Source: Tunicatimonas sp964551335 (GTDB taxonomy: Bacteria > Bacteroidota > Bacteroidia > Cytophagales > Cyclobacteriaceae). From it: a stretch of 64,000 nt of DNA. The position numbers and the translations under genes were made by a program. The DNA lies in NCBI GenBank assembly GCA_964551335.1, contig CAZKCO010000035.1, forward strand, positions 1 to 64,000, given 5' to 3'. The notes beneath the pieces are model-generated. The model had not been told where the DNA came from. It worked only from the letters and a program-made list of their open reading frames with translations, and did not search any database. Positions 16,008 to 24,992 of the stretch are shown piece by piece; within the stretch, counting starts at the first letter, position 1; every line of letters begins with the position of its first letter.

Positions 16008-17906
16008 TCAAGGCACTTCTGCCCCGCAATTCACCAAAGCCTCCTCTAGCGCCCAACCAGTGAAAGAAGCGTAATTGAAATCTACGTACTTGCGTTGTTC
16101 TCCTGGAGGGTTCATCAGACTCTTAATTTTCTGTTGCATCTGCGGTGCCAACGGGCAAGCCTTCTCACCGATGAGTTGGAGACTACGGGCAGCTTGCAAT
16201 GCCAGCCAGTTTCTTTCATCGCTCAGCCACTTTTCGTATACCGGATAGGTAGGTTCGCAATCGCCCAGCAGACAAAGCGTTTCGGCAGCCATCAATTGCA
16301 CGGCAGCTGATTCATCTTCTAACACGGTTTTTATCTGCGACTGATAGGCACTGGCTTCTTCTCCTAAATCTCGCAAACCAACCATCGCCCAAAAGCGTAC
16401 TCCACTTTCGGCGCTTTCCAAAGCAGTAACCAGTTCTTGTGGTTTGGCCATACCCACCATTTCAGCTGCTTCTAACACTTGCTCAACATCAAAGTCTTCG
16501 GGATTGCGGGCAATTTCGTAAGGAGAAGAATTTTCGGCCCGCAATAGCATCTCGGTTTCGTAGAGCAAGCCAATGTCTTTTTTTTCTACCATCCACTCGT
16601 TAAGCTGATTGTGCAAATCCTGTTTGATGCTCTGGTAGTCGGCCGCATCAGCCAAATTGGTTAGCTCCTGCGGGTCTTGCTGCAAATCGTACAACTCCTC
16701 GGCCGGTTTGGGTTGCCACATCTCCCTAGATTCTTCGGATAGTGTACCACCCTCTTTGTACTGCCGCAATAACCGATAACTTTCCTTCTGATCACCCGAA
16801 ATACGCCCCGGCTGAATATAAGGAAGGTACGGCATATAGTGACGAATATAAATGTAGCGATCGTTCAGAATAGCCCGCGACATCTCGTACATATCGTCGG
16901 CCCGACTGCGGGCTCCGTACACATAATTTCGAGGCTCAGCCACTTCCTCTCCCAAAAAAGCCTGTCCCTGCATATGATCCGGAATAGCTACTCCGGCCAG
17001 ATTGAGCGTAGTAGGAGCAAAATCAACAAAACTAACCAACTCCTCGGTTTCGGTACCCATGGCCTGCGAAGCCAGGTGCTGATACTGCTCGGGAATACGC
17101 ACTAGCAGCGGAACGTGTAAGCCGGTTTTGTATAACCAGCGCTTGTAACGGGGCAGTCCGTACCCATGATCAGCGAAGACAAAAACAATGGTGTTTTCGG
17201 TTAGACCGTCCGCTTCCAAACTATCCAGAATCTCACCCACCTGCCGGTCAAATTCCGTAATCAGATCGTAGTAGCGAGCCCAGAGTTCACGGGTTTCCTG
17301 TGTGTCGGGGTAGTAAGGGGGTACCGGGGCGTTAGCCGGATCGTGCAGTAGGCTCTCGGGTAATTGGGTTACTGCTTCATTGTAGCGTTCAATCATATTT
17401 CCTCTTCCCTCGTGGGTTTCACCAATAGTAAACATGCTGAAAAAGGGTCGGCCTTCCGGGCGATTGCGCCAGGGGGCTACATCTTTTTCCCAATAGTCCC
17501 AAACTCCTTCCGGGCTAAAGTTAAAATCGGTTTTTCCGTTGTTAGTCGTATAATAGTTAGCACTATCGCGCAGATATTCGGGGAAGGTTTCGATGAAATC
17601 CGGCTTGGTCGTTTCCATTCGTAGGTGCTGAGTGCCTAACGAAGTAGCATAAACCCCGGAAATGAGGCAGGAACGGGAAGGAGCACAAATGGGAGCTGAA
17701 GCATAGGCATGACGATACAGGATGCTGCTTTCGGCCATCTCATCGATATTGGGCGTGGTGGCGTATTCGTCACCGTAGCAACCAAAGGCCGGGCCAATAT
17801 CTTCAGCGTTAATCCAGATGATATTAGGTGGCGGCAATGTTTCTTCCGATGAAGATGCGCAACTAAAAATAGTGGGTATTATTAGGAGAAAGAGCAGTCG
17901 ATGCAT
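16008..17906 (-). CDS. Sulfatase lipoprotein with C-terminal HEAT-like repeats
   Basis: This 632-residue protein has a lipoprotein signal ending at Cys16 (TIFSC). The sulfatase domain shows PNIIWINAEDIGP and the formylglycine motif CAPSR at 74-78, with a later VFADHGYGLPRYKRW containing metal ligands. The pattern resembles heparan-N-sulfatase-like (S1_8) enzymes, which act on sulfated polysaccharides. From about residue 485 the tail holds helical HEAT-like repeats (VRFWAMVGLRDLGEEA, VQLMAAETLCLLGDCE, WLALQAARSLQLIGEKA), probably a binding or dimerisation module. It is divergent from the GH78 gene by 76 bp, and the pair likely cooperates on one glycan. Confidence 0.9.
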   Translation of the reverse strand: MHRLLFLLIIPTIFSCASSSEETLPPPNIIWINAEDIGPAFGCYGDEYATTPNIDEMAESSILYRHAYASAPICAPSRSCLISGVYATSLGTQHLRMETTKPDFIETFPEYLRDSANYYTTNNGKTDFNFSPEGVWDYWEKDVAPWRNRPEGRPFFSMFTIGETHEGRGNMIERYNEAVTQLPESLLHDPANAPVPPYYPDTQETRELWARYYDLITEFDRQVGEILDSLEADGLTENTIVFVFADHGYGLPRYKRWLYKTGLHVPLLVRIPEQYQHLASQAMGTETEELVSFVDFAPTTLNLAGVAIPDHMQGQAFLGEEVAEPRNYVYGARSRADDMYEMSRAILNDRYIYIRHYMPYLPYIQPGRISGDQKESYRLLRQYKEGGTLSEESREMWQPKPAEELYDLQQDPQELTNLADAADYQSIKQDLHNQLNEWMVEKKDIGLLYETEMLLRAENSSPYEIARNPEDFDVEQVLEAAEMVGMAKPQELVTALESAESGVRFWAMVGLRDLGEEASAYQSQIKTVLEDESAAVQLMAAETLCLLGDCEPTYPVYEKWLSDERNWLALQAARSLQLIGEKACPLAPQMQQKIKSLMNPPGEQRKYVDFNYASFTGWALEEALVNCGAEVP

Positions 17907-17982
17907 GATAATAGGTTGGTTCTTGTAAATTTACGATCAGCAAAATAATAAATTGAAAAATACTTCTTACCTGAATTACTAA

Positions 17983-20703
17983 ATGTTCTCAGTAAATCGC
18001 TCGTTCTGGATTTTTCTTCTACTCTTCTTCCTTGGGTTCAACTCTCCCGTCATCCTCGCTCAGTCTCTGGCAGTAGAAAGTCTGCGTTGTGAGTACCTGG
18101 AAAACCCGTTAGGTATTGACGCCACTGAGCCTCGCCTGGCCTGGAAATTACAGTCCTACATTCCAGCTACCGAACAAACCGCCTATCGTATTCTGGTAGC
18201 TTCCTCGCCCGAAACCCTGGCGAATAACGAGGGCGATTTGTGGGACAGCGGCCGCGTACCATCGGAAGAATCGCGGCATGTAACCTACAAAGGTGCTTCG
18301 CTCAGCTCCCGCCAGCAGTGCTACTGGAAAGTGAAGGTGTGGGATAACCACGGAACCGAATCAGCCTGGAGTACTCCCGCCCACTGGGAGCTGGCGCTGC
18401 TGGATTCATCCGACTGGCAAGCCAAGTGGATCAAACACCCAGCTTTTACCGATACGCTACGGGAAAGCAAACCAGCCCCGTACTTTAGAAAAACCTTTAG
18501 CTTGAACCAACTTCCTACCCAGGCCAAAGCATACGTTACCGGCTTGGGCTACTTTGAGCTATACATCAACGGTCAAAAAGTAGGCGACCATCTGCTAGAT
18601 CCCGTCAAAACCCGTTACGATAGATCGGTGCGATACCTGACTCACGATATTACTGATTTACTCCAACCGGGAGGAAACACCGTAGGTATAGTGCTGGGTA
18701 CCGGCTGGTACAATCACTTTGCCAACGCGGTATGGGGCTTTAATCAGGCTCCCTGGCGGAGCTATCCCGAAGCTATTTGCCAATTGGAGATCACTGATGA
18801 TTCGGGGAGTATTCAGCGAGTGATTTCGGACGAAAGCTGGAAAACGACGAACGAAGGCCCGATCCGCTTCGACGGTATCCGCAACGGCGAAACCTACGAT
18901 GCCCGATTAGAAATGCCCGGCTGGAGCGAACCCTGGTTTGATGATAGTGATTGGAAAAACGTAGTAACTAGCTCGGGACCGGAGGGGCAACTAAGAGCGC
19001 AAATGATTCCGCCCATCAAAGCCCAACAGGAGATACGCCCGGTCTCGATGAAGGAAGTAGAACCAGGAGTTTGGGTCTTTGACCTCGGACAAAATATTGC
19101 CGGCTACTCCCGCCTGAAGGTAGCCGGTCCGCGGGGCTCGGAAGTAAGCATGAAAATGGGCGAGAAACGATTTCCCGAGGGCACGGTAGTACAGAAACAG
19201 ATACTACGCTTCCTGAAAAGTGGCGATGCCCAAACCGACCGCTATATTCTGAAGGGCGAAGGCGTAGAGATTTGGGAGCCGAATTTTGTGTATCACGGCT
19301 TTCAGTACGTAGAAGTACGCGGACTGTCCGCCCCACCCACCAACGAAACGGTCACCGGCGTGGTACTGCACACCGACTTTGATAAAACCGGTAGCTTCGC
19401 TTGTTCCGATCCGGCCTTAAATCAGCTTCAGCAAAATATGCAATGGTCGTTTATCGGCAATTACCACGGGCTACCCACCGATTGCCCCCATCGGGAGAAG
19501 ATTGGCTGGACGGGTGACGCCCACCTGGTATCCGAAACCGGGCTGTTTACCTACGATATGGTGCGCTCATACTTGAAGTGGCTGGATGATTTTGTGGACG
19601 AACAGCAGGATAATGGCGATTTGCCCGGTATTATCCCTAGTAGCGGTTGGGGCTACGAACACGGAAAAGACCCTGAGTTGCGTCCGCTGGGCTACGGCCC
19701 TCAGTGGGAAGGTGCTTTAGTGCTGATCACCTGGGATTTATACCGTTTCACCGGCGACCCGGCCATTCTGGAACGTTACTACTCAGCGATAAAAAAATAC
19801 CTCGATCACCTGATACGAAATGCTGACAACTATACCCTGAATTTTGGTATTGACGATCATAAGCCGGTAGAAACCAAAACCGAAGGCGATATATTGGCCT
19901 CGGGCTACCTGGTAGATTTGACGAGCTTGTTTTCCCAAATAGCTGATATTCTCGACTATCAAGAAGACTCAAAGTATTATCAGGAGTATTCTGAAAAAGC
20001 AAAGATAGCGTTTAACGACCGATATTTTGATCCGAGCACCGGAAGTTATGGTAACGGCGGACAAACCTCGCTGGCCCTGGCACTATATCATGATATAGTG
20101 CCCGAAGGAAAAGAGGAACTAGTCTTGAATAATCTCCTTGCTGATATTAAGCAACGCAATTACCACTTTGATGTGGGCGTAGTAGGTTTGAAATATCTAT
20201 TTAATGTACTACGGGAATACGGCCACTCCGAAACTTTGTACCGGATGGTTACCCAAACCGATATACCTGGCTTTTCTTACTGGTTAACCCAGGGGGCTAA
20301 CACCCTGTGGCAGGATTGGGATGGCTCCATGTCGCTCAACCATATTATGTTCGGCACGGTGAACGAGTGGTTCTATGAAGCATTCGCGGGCATTCAGCTT
20401 GATGATGAACAGCCCGGCTTTGAGCACTTCATCATCCGGCCGGATATGCTACCCCAGTTGGATTGGGCTGCCGGCAGCGTAGAAAGTCCGTTCGGCACAA
20501 TTACTTCTTCCTGGGAAAAAGTTGGTGGCAAAGTAACGCTGCGGGTAACCGTTCCGCCGGGTCCGAAGGCTACGGTGTACGTACCTTATCAGGAGGGACA
20601 AACAATCAGGCTTAACGGTGAAATCAGTGAACCGGGTAGTAATGAAGCAGATCGAGGCATTTATGAGGTGGCCTCCGGCGCTTACGTATGGGAGGTGGAA
20701 TAA
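17983..20703 (+). CDS. Alpha-L-rhamnosidase, glycoside hydrolase family 78
   Basis: This 906-residue secreted enzyme has a signal peptide of about 27 residues (hydrophobic 6-26). It shows the GH78 layout: an N-terminal beta-sandwich (VESLRCEYLENPLGID, TEPRLAWKL variant), a carbohydrate-binding module with DPVKTRYDRSVRYLTHDIT, the (alpha/alpha)6 catalytic barrel with the signature DCPHREKIGWTGDA near residue 500, and a C-terminal beta-domain. The enzyme removes terminal alpha-L-rhamnose from plant or algal glycans by inversion. It is divergent from a sulfatase and precedes a DUF1080 lipoprotein by 90 bp. That suggests attack on a sulfated rhamnose-containing polysaccharide, although no SusC/SusD pair is present. 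Confidence 0.93.
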   Translation: MFSVNRSFWIFLLLFFLGFNSPVILAQSLAVESLRCEYLENPLGIDATEPRLAWKLQSYIPATEQTAYRILVASSPETLANNEGDLWDSGRVPSEESRHVTYKGASLSSRQQCYWKVKVWDNHGTESAWSTPAHWELALLDSSDWQAKWIKHPAFTDTLRESKPAPYFRKTFSLNQLPTQAKAYVTGLGYFELYINGQKVGDHLLDPVKTRYDRSVRYLTHDITDLLQPGGNTVGIVLGTGWYNHFANAVWGFNQAPWRSYPEAICQLEITDDSGSIQRVISDESWKTTNEGPIRFDGIRNGETYDARLEMPGWSEPWFDDSDWKNVVTSSGPEGQLRAQMIPPIKAQQEIRPVSMKEVEPGVWVFDLGQNIAGYSRLKVAGPRGSEVSMKMGEKRFPEGTVVQKQILRFLKSGDAQTDRYILKGEGVEIWEPNFVYHGFQYVEVRGLSAPPTNETVTGVVLHTDFDKTGSFACSDPALNQLQQNMQWSFIGNYHGLPTDCPHREKIGWTGDAHLVSETGLFTYDMVRSYLKWLDDFVDEQQDNGDLPGIIPSSGWGYEHGKDPELRPLGYGPQWEGALVLITWDLYRFTGDPAILERYYSAIKKYLDHLIRNADNYTLNFGIDDHKPVETKTEGDILASGYLVDLTSLFSQIADILDYQEDSKYYQEYSEKAKIAFNDRYFDPSTGSYGNGGQTSLALALYHDIVPEGKEELVLNNLLADIKQRNYHFDVGVVGLKYLFNVLREYGHSETLYRMVTQTDIPGFSYWLTQGANTLWQDWDGSMSLNHIMFGTVNEWFYEAFAGIQLDDEQPGFEHFIIRPDMLPQLDWAAGSVESPFGTITSSWEKVGGKVTLRVTVPPGPKATVYVPYQEGQTIRLNGEISEPGSNEADRGIYEVASGAYVWEVE

Positions 20704-20793
20704 ATCCCAAACAGAAATCTAGTTGCTTTTCCAATAAATAAGTCTGAATTTTAGCACAAACATTTTTAACACTTTTCTACAACTTTCTACTCT

Positions 20794-21543
20794 ATGAAAA
20801 TGAATAACTACTGGCTATCCAGCCTTTTCGGATTAGCATTACTCACCCTGGCCGCCTGCGGTGGAGCTTCCGAGCAAGCGACTGAAACCGAACAAACTCC
20901 GGCCGAAACCACTTCCGCCGACGAGGAGGGTTGGGTTAATATGATTAAAGGCGATACCAAAGAAGGCTGGACCCAACTCAACGGTCAAGCTACTTACGAG
21001 ATTAAAGACGGAGTAGTGATTGGTACTACCAAAGAAGGCGAGCCCAACAGCTTTCTGGCTACCGAAAAAATGTACGATGATTTTATTCTGGAATACGAAG
21101 TGCTAGTCGATACAGCACTGAACTCTGGTGTGCAAATCCGTAGTCATCAGTACGAAACGGATAGCGTATTTATGACCCAAAATAGCGAGGGTGAGATGGT
21201 AGAGCGTAAGCGCGAAAAAGGCCGGGTGCACGGCTACCAGGTTGAGATTGACCCTTCTCCCCGCTCCTACAGTGGTGGAATCTACGACGAAGCCCGTCGG
21301 GGTTGGTTACAAGATTTATCAGAAAATGAAGCCGCTCAGAAAGCCTTCAAGCGCGACGACTGGAACAAGTTCCGGGTGGAAGCCATAGGCGATACTATCC
21401 GCACCTACGTAAACGGCGTACAGGCGGTAGAAGTAGTTGATGATATGGACCCCAGTGGTTTTATTGCCCTGCAAGTACACTCCACCCGATCCGAAGAGCC
21501 ATTGCAAGTACGATGGCGTAACATTCGCATTAAAGAAATGTAA
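20794..21543 (+). CDS. DUF1080 (3-keto-disaccharide hydrolase-like) lipoprotein
   Basis: This 249-residue lipoprotein has a signal ending in LAAC (Cys22) and a low-complexity Glu/Thr linker. The DUF1080 jelly-roll is recognised by GWTQLNGQATYEIKDGVVIG, FILEYEVLVDTALNSGVQIRS, GYQVEIDPS, and the C-terminal SGFIALQVHS with WRNIRIKE. Family members bind or hydrolyse sugars, and some cleave 3-keto-glycosides. Its position after GH78 points to a role in the same glycan patch. A strong terminator ends the transcript. Confidence 0.9.
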   Translation: MKMNNYWLSSLFGLALLTLAACGGASEQATETEQTPAETTSADEEGWVNMIKGDTKEGWTQLNGQATYEIKDGVVIGTTKEGEPNSFLATEKMYDDFILEYEVLVDTALNSGVQIRSHQYETDSVFMTQNSEGEMVERKREKGRVHGYQVEIDPSPRSYSGGIYDEARRGWLQDLSENEAAQKAFKRDDWNKFRVEAIGDTIRTYVNGVQAVEVVDDMDPSGFIALQVHSTRSEEPLQVRWRNIRIKEM

Positions 21544-21549
21544 AGTACC

Positions 21550-21575
21550 AAGGGGCATCTTTCGCCCCTTTTTTT
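21550..21575 (+). terminator. Intrinsic terminator after the DUF1080 gene
   Basis: AAGGGGC (21550-21556), a 7-nt loop and GCCCCTT (21564-21570) are followed by a run of T. The stem starts 7 bp after the stop codon. Confidence 0.9.
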
Positions 21576-21588
21576 CGTTTTAGTGGGT

Positions 21589-22149
21589 ATGATTTCTGTT
21601 CCCGTCCGTCACCGATTTAGCGTAGATGATCTGCTGCTTATGGAAGAAAGTGGAGTGTTTCCCCCTGGTCAGCGTATTGAACTTATCGACGGTGAAATTA
21701 TTGACATGTCGCCCATTAACCAACCTCACGCCGCTTGTGTCCGCAAACTGATTCGCTTTTTTCAGCAGCATTTACAACTTGATCAGTATATTCTGGATGC
21801 CCAAAACCCGCTACAATTAACCGAGCATACGCTGCCTCAACCGGATTTAATCATTGCTCATTACCGTCCTGAACTATTGAATGAGGAACATATCCAACCG
21901 GCCGATGTGGCTTTGCTGATTGAAGTTTCGGATGCTACCTATGCTTACGACCGGAACGGGAAGTACGCTCAGTACGCTGCCGCGGGCATTCCTATCTACT
22001 GGATTGTGAACCTGAACCAGCGGCAGGTTGAAGTTTATTCGCAGCCGAGCGGTGATCAGTACCAAAATGCAGAAGTTTATCAATCTGAGTTTGAAGTTCT
22101 CGAGAATCTGACCATCGTGCCCGACGATATTTTCCCGAAACAAAGCTAG
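21589..22149 (+). CDS. Uma2 family (DUF820) PD-(D/E)XK nuclease-like protein
   Basis: From the ATG at 21589 the protein has 186 residues; a GTG at 21583 is possible. The Uma2 fold is recognised by RIELIDGEIIDMSP, then PQPDLI (Asp86), LLIEVSD (Glu112) and the lysine in GKYAQYAAAGIPIYWIV (Lys125), which together form the PD-(D/E)XK active site. These proteins are common in cyanobacteria and Bacteroidota as scattered single genes. Nuclease activity is predicted from the fold, but a biological role is not known. It follows a terminator with no clear promoter. Confidence 0.88.
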   Translation: MISVPVRHRFSVDDLLLMEESGVFPPGQRIELIDGEIIDMSPINQPHAACVRKLIRFFQQHLQLDQYILDAQNPLQLTEHTLPQPDLIIAHYRPELLNEEHIQPADVALLIEVSDATYAYDRNGKYAQYAAAGIPIYWIVNLNQRQVEVYSQPSGDQYQNAEVYQSEFEVLENLTIVPDDIFPKQS

Positions 22150-22155
22150 ACCGCG

Positions 22156-22278
22156 TTATTCGTTTTCGGCAATTTCCAGCCGGAATTCTCTTCGTCTATT
22201 GAACAGGGTGAATTCTACAATCAGCAGTAGAAAGATAGCAATGATAACCCACATCGCGGCATTGACGGTACTCGTCAT
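22156..22278 (-). CDS. Predicted 40-residue single-pass membrane protein
   Basis: This short frame starts at an ATG and codes for 40 residues. A hydrophobic segment at residues 8-21 (AMWVIIAIFLLLIV) is followed by a basic/acidic tail (NRRREFRLEIAENE). It lies 74 bp behind the membrane protein gene at 22353-22775, on the same strand, and ends 6 bp from the stop of the convergent Uma2 gene. Hydrophobicity, positive-inside charge (RRR after the helix) and tight packing support it as real. The function is unknown. Confidence 0.6.
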   Translation of the reverse strand: MTSTVNAAMWVIIAIFLLLIVEFTLFNRRREFRLEIAENE

Positions 22279-22352
22279 GTTTGAAAAATCTGCGTTTTAC
22301 GATGATTCATTGTAGAGATCGTTACTGTTTGGTTTGGTTAATAAGCTGATAA

Positions 22353-22775
22353 TTACTTTTCCGGAAACTTACGGACGAGTCCTACTCCCAGCGTAACCAG
22401 ACTGACAGCCAGTATGATCACTCCCGCGTACAGAATCACGATCAGGCCGGTAGGTTCGGTGATACCACTGCCGATAGCCGCCGCGAAGAAACCACCGCTA
22501 ATTAAGATGGCCGCCAGAGGAAAGCCAATCCGAACTACCCACATCAGGCTGTTGCTTAGTCGGGCGTAGTCGGACAGGTACACAGCAACCAGAGCTAAAA
22601 TAACCAGCACTCCGGCGTGGGCGTGACCCGCCCGGAACATAGCTTCCTGAAATTTGGTAAGCCCCAGTTCGGCTTCGTAGCCGCTAATGACGTTCAACAG
22701 AAAGTAGCCGCCAAATTGAATGGAAGGCACCGTGAGCAGTAGCAGGCCGCAGATCAGTCGAGTGTAGTAATTCAT
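22353..22775 (-). CDS. Four-helix integral membrane protein of unknown function
   Basis: This 140-residue protein has four predicted membrane helices, near residues 5-28, 53-68, 80-100 and 110-133. Between helices 1 and 2 lies a histidine-containing motif RAGHAHAGVLV that looks conserved and could bind a metal or haem, but I cannot assign a family. It sits third-to-last in a run of minus-strand genes with a Crp/Fnr regulator, with short gaps of 35-74 bp, so co-transcription is likely. Confidence 0.7.
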   Translation of the reverse strand: MNYYTRLICGLLLLTVPSIQFGGYFLLNVISGYEAELGLTKFQEAMFRAGHAHAGVLVILALVAVYLSDYARLSNSLMWVVRIGFPLAAILISGGFFAAAIGSGITEPTGLIVILYAGVIILAVSLVTLGVGLVRKFPEK

Positions 22776-22810
22776 CTTACTATATGTTAGTAGGGTAAAA
22801 AGGTTTGATG

Positions 22811-23422
22811 TTAGGCATGAACCGGAGCCTGAACTACTCTTCGCATAAAGTAAATGGTAGTGTTCGCCTGAGCGTCCAGCAGCATCTCGTCGTATATTTC
22901 AAATCCCCGGCGGGCGTAAATCTTCAGGTTTGCCGGATTAGTAGTTTCCAGATAAGTCGGTAGTTGGGCTTCATCGGCCGCGGTTAGTTGTGGATCCAGC
23001 AGTTGGGAGCTTAGTCCTTTGCCCTGATGGTCGGGATCAACCCCTAGCAGCCACAGGTAAAGAAAAGATTGATCTTTAGGGTAGCGTTTCGTTACGGCCT
23101 GTTCTAGTTGAGTGATTGCCCGTACTTTAGGGATACCCATCACCCCAATAAAACGAATATACATCAGTAACAGGGGTAGCGTCATTTTACTATTGGATGA
23201 GTTGCGCCAGATTGCTACCGCATTTTTATCAGCAGTCAGATACACTTCCTGATCAGCCATTCCTTTCTCAAAGGCAAACTCCATCAGCGTCCTCAATCGC
23301 TTTGCCCGGCCTTTTCCCGAACCGACGTACCACTGAATGTGGGGATCATTCTCGAAGGAGCGGGTCAGAATATCAACCACTTGGTCTTTGTCCGGGCGGG
23401 TAGCGTGCATCATGTTTTTCAT
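22811..23422 (-). CDS. GNAT family N-acetyltransferase
   Basis: From the ATG at 23422 the protein has 203 residues; the frame extends to a TTG at 23443. GNAT motif A is seen in LWLLGVDPDHQGKGLSSQLLDPQL (core Q-G-K-G binding the acetyl-CoA pyrophosphate), and motif B follows in PTYLETTNPANLKIYARRGFEIYDEM. The acceptor is unknown. The gene is 60 bp downstream of a Crp/Fnr regulator in the same direction, so it may be part of its local operon. Confidence 0.85.
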   Translation of the reverse strand: MKNMMHATRPDKDQVVDILTRSFENDPHIQWYVGSGKGRAKRLRTLMEFAFEKGMADQEVYLTADKNAVAIWRNSSNSKMTLPLLLMYIRFIGVMGIPKVRAITQLEQAVTKRYPKDQSFLYLWLLGVDPDHQGKGLSSQLLDPQLTAADEAQLPTYLETTNPANLKIYARRGFEIYDEMLLDAQANTTIYFMRRVVQAPVHA

Positions 23423-23503
23423 AGTGTTCCGAGTTTTAATCAATTGGTTCGGAACAAAAGTAAACAGAGGCTAGCTGGCGGTCATTGACCTAGGTTAAGA
23501 AGT

Positions 23504-24082
23504 TCAGATTGAGGTGCCGATGGTCTTTTTGATGCGGCTGAGGCTTTCGGGTTTTACCCCCAGATAGGAAGCAATATGGTACTGCGGCACCCGCTGAAAC
23601 ACCTGCGGAAACTTATTCATCATCCACCGAAAGCGGGTTTCCAGCGACTCGTGGTGCAGCAACCGCATTCGTTCCTCTATTTCCACAAACGCCATCTCGG
23701 CCTGCACCCTTCCGAAGGCTGCAAACAACTGATCCTGCTGGGCCAGCGCAAGTAAATCCTTTCGGCGGATTTGCACTACCTGGGAGTTCTCCAGAGCTTC
23801 CAGATAAAAGACAGAAGGCTTCTGAGCGTAGAGGGAAGCGTAGTCGGAAGCAAAGCTGTTTTCAAAGAAAAAGTAATCGGTCACGTCTTCGCCGTCTTTG
23901 AGCAAATACGAACGGAACGCCCCCTCTACCAAAAAGTAAAAGCTATCGGCCACGGCACCCTCTTCAATTACAATAGTCTTTTTGGGAATAGCCTTCTCAA
24001 TCAGCACTGCATCCAGTAACTGTTTCTGTTCGCCGGTGAGCACCGAGAAGTTGGCCAGGAAGCTATAAAACCGTTCTTTCAT
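23504..24082 (-). CDS. Crp/Fnr family transcriptional regulator
   Basis: This 192-residue protein has an N-terminal cyclic-nucleotide-binding-type beta-roll (AIPKKTIVIEEGAVADSFYFLVEGAFRSYLLKDGEDVTDYFF). A long dimer helix and a C-terminal winged helix follow, with ASYLGVKPESLSRIKK as recognition helix. The cysteine pattern for an Fe-S cluster is absent, so it is not an FNR-type oxygen sensor. The effector is unknown. It probably controls its neighbouring membrane and acetyltransferase genes, which lie in the same run. Confidence 0.88.
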   Translation of the reverse strand: MKERFYSFLANFSVLTGEQKQLLDAVLIEKAIPKKTIVIEEGAVADSFYFLVEGAFRSYLLKDGEDVTDYFFFENSFASDYASLYAQKPSVFYLEALENSQVVQIRRKDLLALAQQDQLFAAFGRVQAEMAFVEIEERMRLLHHESLETRFRWMMNKFPQVFQRVPQYHIASYLGVKPESLSRIKKTIGTSI

Positions 24083-24132
24083 GCACTATAGTCTTAAGGT
24101 ATTACATTCCGAACAGTTGACTTCCTGCATTA

Positions 24133-24702
24133 TCAGGCCGGGTTGATCGTTGGTTTCTGATAGGTAAATTTACGAATACCGAACACTGCCATTACTACCA
24201 GAAGGCTAGTGAAGTAAACCGAAGTAGCTCCGCTCTTGACTAGCGTAAAAATATTGGCCGCAGCTACGGAAGTTGGAGACACTTCAGGGTAGCTGTTGAC
24301 CATGATTACGATACTCCCGTTCTCCAGGTAATCGGCTAATCCGGCCAGCAGAGGTAATAGGCAGAGGTAGAACCAGGAAGTATGCAGCTTTCCCAGCTTT
24401 TTAAGAAAATAGGCCATCACCAAGCAATAGGTTACAGCGAACAGCAGCGGATATAGCATGTCTACCGGAATTTGCCGGTACAGATAGGTTTCCCGGCCGG
24501 CTTCTCCCAAGGCAGCAAAGAGGGTATTGACGTACTCGCTATCGTAGCCAGTGGGCATCATGTCCAGCAGTTTCATTCCTCCGGCGAATTCCACGGTCTG
24601 AGGGATCGTCACCGATAACATGAGCGCGTAAACCAAATTGGTTAGCACGAACAGTAGCAACACTCTCTTTCCTCGCAAATTATTTTCTACCAGTTGTTTC
24701 AT
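24133..24702 (-). CDS. Integral membrane protein of unknown function
   Basis: From the ATG at 24702 the protein has 189 residues; an ATG at 24750 would add 16 residues. It has about four membrane helices (near residues 13-30, 78-97, 108-125 and 158-178), with a large loop between helices 1 and 2. I do not recognise the family. It is the first gene of the minus-strand run that includes the Crp/Fnr regulator 50 bp downstream. Confidence 0.65.
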   Translation of the reverse strand: MKQLVENNLRGKRVLLLFVLTNLVYALMLSVTIPQTVEFAGGMKLLDMMPTGYDSEYVNTLFAALGEAGRETYLYRQIPVDMLYPLLFAVTYCLVMAYFLKKLGKLHTSWFYLCLLPLLAGLADYLENGSIVIMVNSYPEVSPTSVAAANIFTLVKSGATSVYFTSLLVVMAVFGIRKFTYQKPTINPA

Positions 24703-24834
24703 AGTAACCCGAGATAATAGGAGAGAAAGGCGTTCATATGTCAGAGGCATATAGTAACAAAAACACAGATAAGAAACAGGGTAATCTTTACTTTTCTTTT
24801 TCCCAATTTATGGAGATTACCGGCTAATAAATGT

Positions 24835-24992
24835 TACCTTTGCGCCCTTAAACGGGGCTGCGTCCCTTAGCAACATTTATTCACACTGTTACCTCTGCCT
24901 TTCGGAAGAGGATCTTAACCAACAACAATTTAGCATATTTCCTGACCAGAGGGCTACCCTTCCGGAATGAATTAACTATTGCTTAAGCATTT
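24835..24992 (+). promoter_or_regulatory. -7 box and untranslated leader of the SulP gene
   Basis: TACCTTTG (24835-24842) fits TAnnTTTG; the -33 box is poor. A transcript from here would have a leader of about 145 nt containing a small stem-loop (24892-24911, CCTCT paired with AGAGG). I do not recognise a known riboswitch in it. Confidence 0.4.
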
